Source: Desulfonatronovibrio sp.
Lineage (GTDB): Bacteria; Desulfobacterota; Desulfovibrionia; Desulfovibrionales; Desulfonatronovibrionaceae
NCBI GenBank assembly: GCA_003558575.1
Contig: PWPY01000209.1
Coordinates: 1-5,363, forward strand
Length of the DNA: 5,363 bases
Direction: 5' to 3'
Shown here: piece by piece, positions 1 through 5,363 of the stretch
How the letters are laid out: each line of letters begins with the position of its first letter
How positions within the stretch are numbered: the stretch's first letter is position 1
Position numbers and translations under genes: made by a program
The notes under the pieces: model-generated
The model's input: only the letters and a program-made list of their open reading frames with translations
Told to the model about the DNA's origin: nothing
The model's database searches: none

Positions 1-522
1 AATTCCAGTGATCTCAATTTCCCTGAACCTGTTTTTTCTCGCTGAAATCATCTGAGCCAGCATAAGAATTCCAGTCCCTGCTCCAATATCCACTCCAAGG
101 AAAAAATATTCATGCTTTTCCGGATTGATTTCCTGGTTGGCAATTTCTTGAAAAATATGGGCAGATTTGGCTAAATCCGCCAGCATGGCCAGGGCAAACC
201 CATATTTTAAAAAAGTCAGCCTGAGTTCTTTTCTGCCCCATAAAAGCTCGCTGCCAACTCTTCTGTGAATGAATTGATTAAAGCATGTAGAGATATCGTT
301 AAGTGAAATTCTTACGGAAGAACTTTCAGGGTAGATATAGGCATAGAAGTATTTGACCAGGATGTTGAGAGTGTCTTTGACGGACATGGGTTTGGAAGAT
401 GAACTGTGGAGTTCAATATCTTCCTGAAGGGAGGTATAAGAAAAAATCTCCGGATGCAGGATATGGGTTTTAATGGGAGGACGAAATAAAATCTTGAGTG
501 ATTTTTCTGAAAGTTGGCTCAA
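1..522 (-). CDS. Class I SAM-dependent methyltransferase, 3' end cut off by the window
   Basis: This is the N-terminal 174 residues of a gene that continues past the left edge. The glycine-rich SAM-binding motif I, hydrophobic-V-D-I-G-A-G-T-G-I-L, is visible at about residues 144-153 (D145, G147, G149, G151). It marks a Rossmann-type methyltransferase. The substrate cannot be told, because the catalytic motifs lie outside the window. About 140 residues precede motif I, so there is a sizeable N-terminal domain that I do not recognise. The reading frame is closed upstream by the TAA of the TPR gene, which is in the same frame. Between that stop and the first ATG (387-385) the only usual start codon is TTG at 522-520, preceded by AAGAGA. 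I chose the TTG because the intervening stretch reads like normal protein. The gene sits 30 bp after the TPR gene and is probably co-transcribed with it. The family call is firm; the start is moderately sure and the substrate unknown. Confidence 0.72.
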   Translation of the reverse strand, partial: MSQLSEKSLKILFRPPIKTHILHPEIFSYTSLQEDIELHSSSSKPMSVKDTLNILVKYFYAYIYPESSSVRISLNDISTCFNQFIHRRVGSELLWGRKELRLTFLKYGFALAMLADLAKSAHIFQEIANQEINPEKHEYFFLGVDIGAGTGILMLAQMISARKNRFREIEITGI

Positions 523-528
523 TTGAGT

Positions 529-534
529 TCTCTT
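529..534 (-). promoter_or_regulatory. Ribosome binding site supporting a TTG start of the methyltransferase
   Basis: AAGAGA on the minus strand lies 6 bases before the TTG at 522-520. It is a modest Shine-Dalgarno match and favours this start over the ATG at 387, which would drop 45 residues. Confidence 0.4.
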
Positions 535-552
535 AAGATCTTGGTGGAATGC

Positions 553-1356
553 TTATTTCCCAGCCTTGGCCTTGGTAAATTTCAGCATTTTTTTGGCCTG
601 GTCAAAGTCTGGATTTATCTTCAATGACTTTTGAGCCGACATGAAGGCTTTATTCCAGTATTTCATATCAATGTACAGGCGACCAAGATTGAAATGAAGA
701 TATTCATCCTTGGAATGAATTTTTACAGCCTGTAAATATGCTTTTTCAGCGTCTTCAAATCTTCCGAGTTTTCTGAGGGCCATGCCAAGACGATTATAAA
801 TATGAATTGAGCCTGGGTTATCCTTGTAAGCGCTTTTCAGGTAGTCAATGGCCTTTTGATATTCCTCGGCGTTTATAAGCAGGTCAGTAATATCAATTTT
901 TAGATCAAAGTCCTTGTCATGTTCCCTGATCAGCTTTCTGAATATTGCATCTGCCTTGTCAATATTTTTATCATTAAGGTGTGTCTTTGCTTCATCAAGT
1001 GCTTGTTTTTTCTTTTTTTCCAACTCCTCCAGAGATATTTTGGCAATGTCAGTCATACCTTTTTGCAAGGTACTAATGAGTTCACGCAAGTTTTCCAGAA
1101 GGTCTTTTTCTTTTCCTGGTTCAAGTTCCAGAAGGATAGGGTATATTTCGCGAATCTTTGGGTTGTTGTTTAAGAGGTACAGGGTTCGATCCAAAAGATC
1201 TGCAAATTCTTTTTTTTCACTTTGAAGCAGATTGCCTTTAAGGTAGGTGGTCAGACCATCATGAAAGGCTGTGGTGGCTGGAAGTATCTTATCCTGCTTG
1301 AGTAGTGTGGAAACGCTGTTCAGGTTTTTACGGGCTTTGGTTATTTCTTGAGACAT
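553..1356 (-). CDS. TPR-repeat protein, 267 aa, soluble
   Basis: This is a lysine-rich, all-helical cytoplasmic protein with no signal peptide or membrane segment. The C-terminal half holds about four tetratricopeptide repeats, roughly at residues 116-149, 150-182, 183-216 and 217-250. The last two are clearest, with the pattern N-x-x-G-x-x-x-x-x-x-G-x-x-x-x-A and closing with K-I-N-P-D-F. Residues 1-110 are helical and charged and belong to no domain I can name. TPRs are protein-interaction scaffolds, so a partner-binding role is inferred and no enzyme activity is expected. Proteins of this length and layout (a helical N-terminus with E-P-G-K-E near residue 80, then TPRs) seem familiar from Desulfovibrio-type genomes; that is recollection, not a search result. 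The ATG at 1356 has no Shine-Dalgarno sequence, but a strong promoter lies just upstream (see 1367-1395). It heads a two-gene minus-strand unit with the methyltransferase. Confidence 0.9.
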   Translation of the reverse strand: MSQEITKARKNLNSVSTLLKQDKILPATTAFHDGLTTYLKGNLLQSEKKEFADLLDRTLYLLNNNPKIREIYPILLELEPGKEKDLLENLRELISTLQKGMTDIAKISLEELEKKKKQALDEAKTHLNDKNIDKADAIFRKLIREHDKDFDLKIDITDLLINAEEYQKAIDYLKSAYKDNPGSIHIYNRLGMALRKLGRFEDAEKAYLQAVKIHSKDEYLHFNLGRLYIDMKYWNKAFMSAQKSLKINPDFDQAKKMLKFTKAKAGK

Positions 1357-1366
1357 GATGGGATTT

Positions 1367-1395
1367 AATATATTTCTTCAATAAGGTTTTGTCAA
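1367..1395 (-). promoter_or_regulatory. Sigma-70-type promoter of the TPR gene, predicting a near-leaderless mRNA
   Basis: On the minus strand a perfect -35 TTGACA (1395-1390) is followed by a 17-bp spacer and a -10 TATATT (1372-1367), which matches the TATAAT consensus at 5 of 6 positions. Only 10 bases separate the -10 from the ATG at 1356. Transcription starting about 7 bases after the -10 would leave a leader of only some 3-4 bases. Confidence 0.6.
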
Positions 1396-1432
1396 AAGCA
1401 AAGGTAAATATGTTTGTTAAAAAATATGAAAC

Positions 1433-1438
1433 AGGAGG
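1433..1438 (+). promoter_or_regulatory. Strong ribosome binding site deciding the start of the membrane-protein gene
   Basis: AGGAGG sits 6 bases before the ATG at 1445. An in-frame TTG at 1439 directly abuts this site and cannot be used with it, so the protein starts at 1445 and has 140 residues. Confidence 0.85.
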
Positions 1439-1444
1439 TTGGTA

Positions 1445-1867
1445 ATGCTTTGGATTCACCCAATAATTCAATTGTGGGCTACGATGATGGGCTTTTATGT
1501 GCTTTTTTTAGCATGGCAGAGGGTTAAGGTTCTTCATTTTAAAGGCAAGGGGAAGTTTGAATGGAAAAAACATGCCTTCTGGGGAAGGATAGTTATTGTA
1601 GTCTGGTTGGCGGGTCTGGTATTAGGCAAGTTGGCTGTACAGAACCATTGGGACATGACTGGCATCTTTATCAACCATAGCCAGGGGGCAATGTTTATGA
1701 CTCCTTTGATGCTTGTGGGTTATTTGACTGGTTCGTACATGGACAGACATAAGCAAAAAAGGACATGGCTTCCTGTGGTCCATGGCGTCAATAATCTGGT
1801 TTTGCTGGGTGTGGCCCTTTATCAGTTTTATACTGGCTATTTTATCATTGTTAATTTTATGCTTTAA
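1445..1867 (+). CDS. DUF4079-like four-helix membrane protein, possible b-haem protein
   Basis: This is a small integral membrane protein of 140 residues with four hydrophobic helices, at about 7-24, 48-64, 82-98 and 111-133. The loops at 26-43 and 100-107 are strongly basic (K/R), so by the positive-inside rule both face the cytoplasm and both termini face out. Histidines lie at or near one end of each helix: H5 (in I-H-P), H43, H78 (in N-H-S-Q-G) and H113 (in V-H-G). In this topology H5 and H78 fall on the outer side, and H43 and H113 on the inner side. That is the arrangement expected of two bis-histidine b-type haems, as in cytochrome b561 or ferric-reductase-like proteins. The match to the uncharacterised DUF4079 family is from memory of length and histidine pattern. 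Haem binding is inference. The gene is transcribed divergently from the TPR gene and lies 16 bp before the cinA-type gene, probably in one operon with it. Confidence 0.85.
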   Translation: MLWIHPIIQLWATMMGFYVLFLAWQRVKVLHFKGKGKFEWKKHAFWGRIVIVVWLAGLVLGKLAVQNHWDMTGIFINHSQGAMFMTPLMLVGYLTGSYMDRHKQKRTWLPVVHGVNNLVLLGVALYQFYTGYFIIVNFML

Positions 1868-1883
1868 GGAAAGCTAAAAAAAT

Positions 1884-2360
1884 ATGAGCGAAATTTCAAG
1901 CTTAGTTCATGGTTTAGGTAAAAGGCTTGGGAGGAATCATTTATCTTTGAGTACTGCTGAATCCTGTACAGGTGGGATGATAGGGCATTTTTTAACCAAT
2001 GAGCCAGGGAGTTCAGAATGGTATAAGGGAGGAATTGTTGCATACTCCAATACCCTTAAACGAGATATCCTGAATGTGGAAGAATCTGTTTTTGTAAGCT
2101 ATGGAGCGGTTAGCAGTCAATGCGTACAGTCCATGGCTATGGGAGTTGCTGCATTGACAAAATCAGACATATCTGCAGCGGTTTCAGGGATTGCAGGACC
2201 AGGTGGAGGTACTGATGAAAAACCAGTTGGTACAGTTTTTATTGCCTGGAAGATTAAAGATGATGTTTTGTGGGAAAAGAATGTTTTTCAGGGGAATCGT
2301 TTAGAGATTAAGTTTCAGGCCGCTCTCAAGGCTATCAGCGTTCTTTATGAAAAGGTCTAA
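1884..2360 (+). CDS. pncC: Nicotinamide-nucleotide amidase (CinA C-terminal domain, PncC type)
   Basis: This 158-residue protein consists solely of the CinA C-terminal domain. Enzymes of this family deamidate nicotinamide mononucleotide to nicotinate mononucleotide in the cytoplasm, returning the product of NAD breakdown by DNA ligase to NAD synthesis. Family signatures seen are S-T-A-E-S-C-T-G-G (23-31), W-Y-K-G-G-I-V-A-Y-S-N-x-x-K (46-59), Y-G-A-V-S (73-77) and the loop S-G-I-A-G-P-G-G-G-T-D-E-K-P-V-G-T-V (101-118). S27 and the Y54/K59 segment are where the catalytic residues are expected. All signatures are present, and the length matches stand-alone PncC rather than the roughly 400-aa CinA, which has an extra N-terminal domain. 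The ATG at 1884 has only AAGGA 13 bases upstream, a long spacing, so translation may be modest or coupled to the gene before it. No recA or pgsA lies beside it here, although those are common neighbours of this family. Confidence 0.93.
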   Translation: MSEISSLVHGLGKRLGRNHLSLSTAESCTGGMIGHFLTNEPGSSEWYKGGIVAYSNTLKRDILNVEESVFVSYGAVSSQCVQSMAMGVAALTKSDISAAVSGIAGPGGGTDEKPVGTVFIAWKIKDDVLWEKNVFQGNRLEIKFQAALKAISVLYEKV

Positions 2361-2496
2361 CCTGAACGGATCAAGTTTATTTTATTGCGAGCGAAAAATT
2401 CCTATCTACCTTATTCCATGAAAGTGTTGTCAAGCAAGCATAGGTGAGGATCCAGAAAAACCCTTACAGGCTTTAATGGACTTCTATGCCTTGTTT

Positions 2497-2514
2497 GGCT
2501 ATAAGTTTATTGCC
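2497..2514. repeat. 18-bp imperfect palindrome, operator-like
   Basis: The arms GGCTATAA and TTATTGCC flank a 2-base centre, giving 7 of 9 complementary pairs, with mismatches at the fourth pair and the centre. It lies 177 bp before the preferred start of the kinase gene. The size suits a dimeric regulator's binding site, but with one copy and no known consensus it may be chance. Confidence 0.3.
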
Positions 2515-2573
2515 ATAACTGTTCCAAAGTAGAGCGATTTTTTATTGAGGCTGCTGGTTAAGATGCACGAACC

Positions 2574-2582
2574 TGGTATGTT
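2574..2582 (+). promoter_or_regulatory. Possible extended -10 promoter of the kinase gene
   Basis: TGGTATGTT fits the extended -10 pattern TGnTATnnT. The only -35 candidate, TGGTTA at 2555-2560 with 16-bp spacing, is poor. Transcription would start near 2589 and give a leader of about 100 bases to the ATG at 2691. The evidence is weak. Confidence 0.22.
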
Positions 2583-2678
2583 AGCTGGCTATTGAAAATC
2601 TCCCAATTGTTACGTTGCTGCAAAAAGTTCAAATTAAATCCTGACAGGCAAGATCATGCTATTGCTGTCCATACCGGC

Positions 2679-2683
2679 AGGGA
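2679..2683 (+). promoter_or_regulatory. Ribosome binding site deciding the kinase start
   Basis: AGGGA lies 7 bases before the ATG at 2691. The more upstream in-frame TTG at 2592 has no comparable site, and the residues it would add do not look conserved in character. The in-frame GTG at 2685 lies too close to this AGGGA to be used with it. Confidence 0.55.
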
Positions 2684-2690
2684 TGTGAAA

Positions 2691-5177
2691 ATGAGTTCTG
2701 AAAGTAAAAAAACTGTATTTATTTCTGGAAAATCTTTGTCTGATTGTCAGCAGTTAATTGATATTCTTGAACAAAATGGTTTTAAAGCGGTTAAGAAATA
2801 CTCTCATGACAATATTTCTGCAGAAGAAACAAGTCTCCTTATCAGTGAGACTCCTCCTGTGCATCAGCACAAGTGTTGTGGTAATCACGATGCTATTCAA
2901 AGTGAACAACGTTATCGCCTTCTTTTTGAACACTCACCTCTTGGTATTTTCCAAGCCGATCATAATGGTCTGATTGTAGACTGCAATAATAACTTTGTGG
3001 AAGTTATCGGATCTTCAAGGCAGGAACTGATAGGAATATCTTTGCTTGATTTGCCTGATAAAAAGATGGTTGCTGAAATTTCTGCGACCCTTGAGGGTGG
3101 TGTTGGTTTTTATGAGGATGTTTATCACTCAGTCACAGCCACCAAGAAAACACCGGTACGTGTTAATCTGGCACCCCTTTCTGACAGAGATGGCAGGGTG
3201 CTGGGGCTTGTAGGTATTGTAGAAGACATGACCTCAAGTAAAAGGGTTGAAGACTCATTAAGAAGCAGTGAGGAATCTCTCAAAGAAAAAAATGCCCTGT
3301 TTCAGGGAATATTGGATAATGTACCTGATCTTATGAGTGTTAAACATCCTGACCTTCGGATTATAATGTATAATAAGGTAGGTTATGAATTTCTAAATTT
3401 ATCTCATGAAGAAGTGGTTGGCAAAAAGTGTCATGAACTTATAGGAAGGAAATCACCTTGTTTACCCTGTGCAGGTCTTGAGGCTGTTGCCAGGAAAAAG
3501 CCGGCGTCCAATGAAAAGTATGTTCCTGAGATAGATAAATATCTGAGGTGTCAGGCTAATCCCATTCTTGATGAACAGGGGCGCGTTGCTTGTGTAGTTG
3601 AACTGATCAGAGATGTAACTGATAGAATAAAAAGAGAAAAAGAGCTTCAGGAAAGTCAGGAACGTTTTGCCAAAGCATTCAGGTCCAGTCCTGCCCCTCA
3701 AGTTATATCCGACATAGAAACAGGCATGATCATTGACGCCAATGACCGCTGGGCTGAAATGCTTGGCTGGCCAATGGATGAACAGGTAGGGCGAACATCC
3801 AAGGAAATCGGTATCTGGGATAATCCTGTAGACAGAGACCGCGTGGTGGCAATACTTAAAGAAAAAGGAAGCTTTAAGGAAATGCCCATAAAATTCAGAA
3901 CCAAGCAGGGTAAAACAATAATGGCACTTTGGTCTGGTGAGGCAGTAACCCTTGGTGGCAGAAGGGTTATGCTGTCCATGATCTATGATGAAACAGAGCG
4001 CAGACTTGCAGAAGATGAAAAAGAACGGCTACAGGCTCAGCTTTTACAGTCCCAGAAAATGGAATCAATGGGTATTCTGGCCGGGGGAGTTGCCCATGAT
4101 TTTAATAATATTTTGCAGACCATGGGCGGAAACATTCAGCTTTTGCTCAGAGGTAAAGATACTCACCACCCGGACTTGAAGAGACTGAAAACTGTTCAAA
4201 AGTCCATAAATCGTGCGGCACAACTGATTAAGCAGCTTTTGGTTTTCAGTAGAAAGGAAGAGTCCAGCAGAAAAATTATAAATCTCAACCAGGAAGTTGA
4301 AGATGCTGTTAAAATGCTCAAAAGAACCCTGCCGAGAATGATTGAGATACGTGAGAATCTGGATGATAATTTATGGTCGATAAATGCTGATCCTGTTCAG
4401 ATGGAGCAGGTTATGCTCAATATCGGATTTAATGCAGCTGATGCCATGCCTGATGGTGGAAAACTGATAATAGAGACAGAAAACATTTTTTTGAGGCCGG
4501 AAGATTCCAAACAATACATAGAGATTGATCCTGGTCCTTATGTTCATATGAGAGTATCGGACACTGGTCTGGGAATGAGCAAGGAAACCGTCAAGCATAT
4601 TTTTGAGCCTTTTTTTACCACCAAGGAAATTGGAAAAGGGACAGGACTTGGATTAGCCTCGGTTTATGGGATTATAAAAGAACATAAAGGACATATTTTT
4701 TGTTATAGTGAGCCTGGTCAGGGAACAAGTTTCAAAATATATCTGCCTGCCTTAGATAAAGAGGCTGAAAAGGTTGTTCCTGATGAAGATCATAGTTTTT
4801 TGAAAGGTGGAACTGAGACCATCCTTGTTGTTGATGATGAGGAAGACATCCGTGAGCTTACTTCTGAAGCTTTGAGTAATCATGGTTATAATGTTCTGGA
4901 CGCATCCAGCGGAGAGGAGGCGCTGGATATTTACAGAAAAAATATCAAGTCCATTCAAGTGGTTGTTCTGGATCTTAATATGCCCGGCATGGGAGGAAAG
5001 GAATGTCTTAAAAAGATCAAATCCATAAACCCGGAGGTCAGGGTGCTCATTGCCAGTGGATATTCAGCTACAGGTCAGGGGAAAGACAGCCTCAAGGCTG
5101 GAGCAAAAGGTTATATTGCCAAACCTTATCAGTTGACCACACTGCTTAACAAAATTCGCGAGATCTTAGATGCCTGA
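2691..5177 (+). CDS. Cytoplasmic hybrid sensor histidine kinase: PAS-PAS-PAS-HisKA-HATPase-receiver
   Basis: This 828-residue protein has no membrane segment, so it should sense a cytoplasmic signal. Residues 1-50 resemble the first half of a receiver domain without its acidic pocket, followed by H-Q-H-K-C-C-G-N-H (58-66). PAS1 spans about 71-188, ending E-D-M-T-S-S-K-R. PAS2 spans about 203-317, ends R-D-V-T-D-R, and has Cys at 247, 257, 260 and 287. PAS3 spans about 322-440, ending D-E-T-E-R-R. A charged helical linker leads to HisKA with phospho-acceptor H469 in A-H-D-F-N-N. The ATPase domain has an N-box (N577, N581), a G1 box D624-T-G-L-G, an F-box (F638-E-P-F-F) and a G2 box G648-K-G-T-G-L-G-L, all intact. 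The C-terminal receiver has D715/D716, phospho-acceptor D761, S789 and K811-P. The kinase should autophosphorylate at H469 and pass phosphate to D761. No transmitter or DNA-binding regulator is adjacent, so its downstream partner is unknown. The start was chosen by ribosome site; a TTG at 2592 would add 33 residues. Confidence 0.93.
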   Translation: MSSESKKTVFISGKSLSDCQQLIDILEQNGFKAVKKYSHDNISAEETSLLISETPPVHQHKCCGNHDAIQSEQRYRLLFEHSPLGIFQADHNGLIVDCNNNFVEVIGSSRQELIGISLLDLPDKKMVAEISATLEGGVGFYEDVYHSVTATKKTPVRVNLAPLSDRDGRVLGLVGIVEDMTSSKRVEDSLRSSEESLKEKNALFQGILDNVPDLMSVKHPDLRIIMYNKVGYEFLNLSHEEVVGKKCHELIGRKSPCLPCAGLEAVARKKPASNEKYVPEIDKYLRCQANPILDEQGRVACVVELIRDVTDRIKREKELQESQERFAKAFRSSPAPQVISDIETGMIIDANDRWAEMLGWPMDEQVGRTSKEIGIWDNPVDRDRVVAILKEKGSFKEMPIKFRTKQGKTIMALWSGEAVTLGGRRVMLSMIYDETERRLAEDEKERLQAQLLQSQKMESMGILAGGVAHDFNNILQTMGGNIQLLLRGKDTHHPDLKRLKTVQKSINRAAQLIKQLLVFSRKEESSRKIINLNQEVEDAVKMLKRTLPRMIEIRENLDDNLWSINADPVQMEQVMLNIGFNAADAMPDGGKLIIETENIFLRPEDSKQYIEIDPGPYVHMRVSDTGLGMSKETVKHIFEPFFTTKEIGKGTGLGLASVYGIIKEHKGHIFCYSEPGQGTSFKIYLPALDKEAEKVVPDEDHSFLKGGTETILVVDDEEDIRELTSEALSNHGYNVLDASSGEEALDIYRKNIKSIQVVVLDLNMPGMGGKECLKKIKSINPEVRVLIASGYSATGQGKDSLKAGAKGYIAKPYQLTTLLNKIREILDA

Positions 5178-5236
5178 CATTGAATGAATTATTGAGAACA
5201 ATTGCTAATTTTTTTGTATCTATTCACCGTGCTGAG

Positions 5237-5263
5237 GGGATAGCCTGTATCCTGATTTGTTTT
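5237..5263 (+). terminator. Weak candidate terminator hairpin after the kinase gene
   Basis: GGATA (5238-5242) pairs with TATCC (5248-5252) across a 5-base loop, with one further G-T pair at 5237/5253. A T-rich run, GATTTGTTTT, follows. The stem is short and the tract is interrupted, so termination would be inefficient. It lies 60 bp after the kinase stop. Confidence 0.28.
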
Positions 5264-5289
5264 CTGTTGCTGCAAACTCCCAGCATGAG

Positions 5290-5363
5290 CCCGTAAGTCA
5301 AAACCAGTAATTTATTCAAGTAGCCGAGAGTCTGTTTCCATATTCTTGCTTTTGACTAACGGG
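5290..5363. repeat. Inverted repeat of 14 bp enclosing 46 bp, at the window edge
   Basis: The left arm CCCGTAAGTCAAAA (5290-5303) and right arm TTTTGACTAACGGG (5350-5363) are complementary at 13 of 14 positions. The spacer holds a further short pairing (CAAG with CTTG). The right arm ends exactly at the window edge, so the repeat may be longer. There is no T-run after it inside the window and no transposase gene nearby. It could be a folded intergenic element, a small non-autonomous mobile element, or a bidirectional terminator whose tail is out of view. Confidence 0.6.

Larger units (their letters stand above)
2361..2690. other. 330-bp stretch without a convincing gene
   Basis: This separates the PncC gene from the kinase gene. 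I see no strong terminator after the PncC stop and no RNA gene. It contains an imperfect palindrome (2497-2514), an extended -10-like element (2574-2582) and the ribosome site of the kinase. The frame starting at 2422 reads as 36 protein-like residues without a start codon. After a TAG it continues in the same frame for 20 more residues, to a stop just after 2590. This could be chance or the remains of a gene. An extension of the kinase frame back to a TTG at 2592 is possible but not favoured. Confidence 0.5.

Noticed and set aside
914..1225. Open frames on the plus strand opposite the TPR gene
   Set aside because: They are Ser/Phe-rich shadow translations of the Lys/Glu-rich minus-strand gene, without ribosome sites or recognisable motifs.
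1439..1444. TTG start two codons before the membrane-protein ATG
   Set aside because: It directly abuts the AGGAGG ribosome site, leaving no spacing; the ATG at 1445 has the ideal 6-base spacing.
2427..2455. Sigma-70 promoter from TTGTCA after the PncC gene
   Set aside because: No acceptable -10 hexamer lies 16-18 bases downstream.
2497..2514. Sigma-54 promoter (TGG...TTGC)
   Set aside because: The GG and GC elements are 13 bases apart instead of the required 10.
2592..2690. TTG start extending the kinase by 33 residues
   Set aside because: There is no Shine-Dalgarno sequence before it, and the extension has no domain character; AGGGA precedes the ATG at 2691 at good spacing. The possibility is not fully excluded.
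3462..3979. Minus-strand open frames inside the kinase gene
   Set aside because: They are antisense shadows of the PAS2-PAS3 coding region; the plus-strand frame has continuous domain matches.
5207..5349. Short minus-strand open frames of 9-20 codons in the tail
   Set aside because: They are very short, without good ribosome sites or recognisable products.
5290..5363. Integron attC site
   Set aside because: The ends do not match the RYYYAAC/GTTRRRY core sites, and no integrase or cassette gene is visible.

Overview
The window is an AT-rich bacterial segment with five genes. They are arranged as two divergent transcription units plus a separate sensor-kinase gene. The lineage is inferred, not proven. 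The TPR protein and the small four-histidine membrane protein resemble genes I associate with sulfate-reducing Desulfovibrionales (Desulfobacterota). The second PAS domain of the kinase carries a Cys motif (KKCHE...PCxxC) of a kind I recall from the many PAS sensors of that group. No marker in the window fixes the genus.

Left part, minus strand (1-1356): a TPR-repeat protein is followed after 30 bp by a class I SAM-dependent methyltransferase that runs off the left edge. The TPR gene has a near-consensus sigma-70-type promoter placed so close to its ATG that the mRNA should be almost leaderless. The methyltransferase probably starts at a TTG.

Middle, plus strand (1445-2360): a 140-aa four-helix membrane protein of the DUF4079 type has histidines placed as two possible haem-ligating pairs. 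Sixteen bases downstream lies a stand-alone CinA C-terminal domain protein (PncC-type nicotinamide-nucleotide amidase). The two are probably co-transcribed, but no shared function can be read from the sequence.

Right part, plus strand (2361-5363): a 330-bp non-coding stretch contains a small palindrome and a possible promoter. An 828-aa soluble hybrid histidine kinase follows, with the order degenerate N-terminal segment, PAS, PAS (Cys-rich), PAS, HisKA, HATPase and receiver. It has no output regulator beside it within the window. The last 186 bp are non-coding and end in a 14-bp inverted repeat (13/14 matching) that reaches the window edge, possibly one copy of a dispersed intergenic element.

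No tRNA, rRNA, CRISPR array, transposase or phage gene was seen. Most genes are ordinary housekeeping or signalling types. The points most worth a second look are the haem-like histidine layout, the Cys-bearing PAS domain, the near-leaderless promoter and the terminal inverted repeat.
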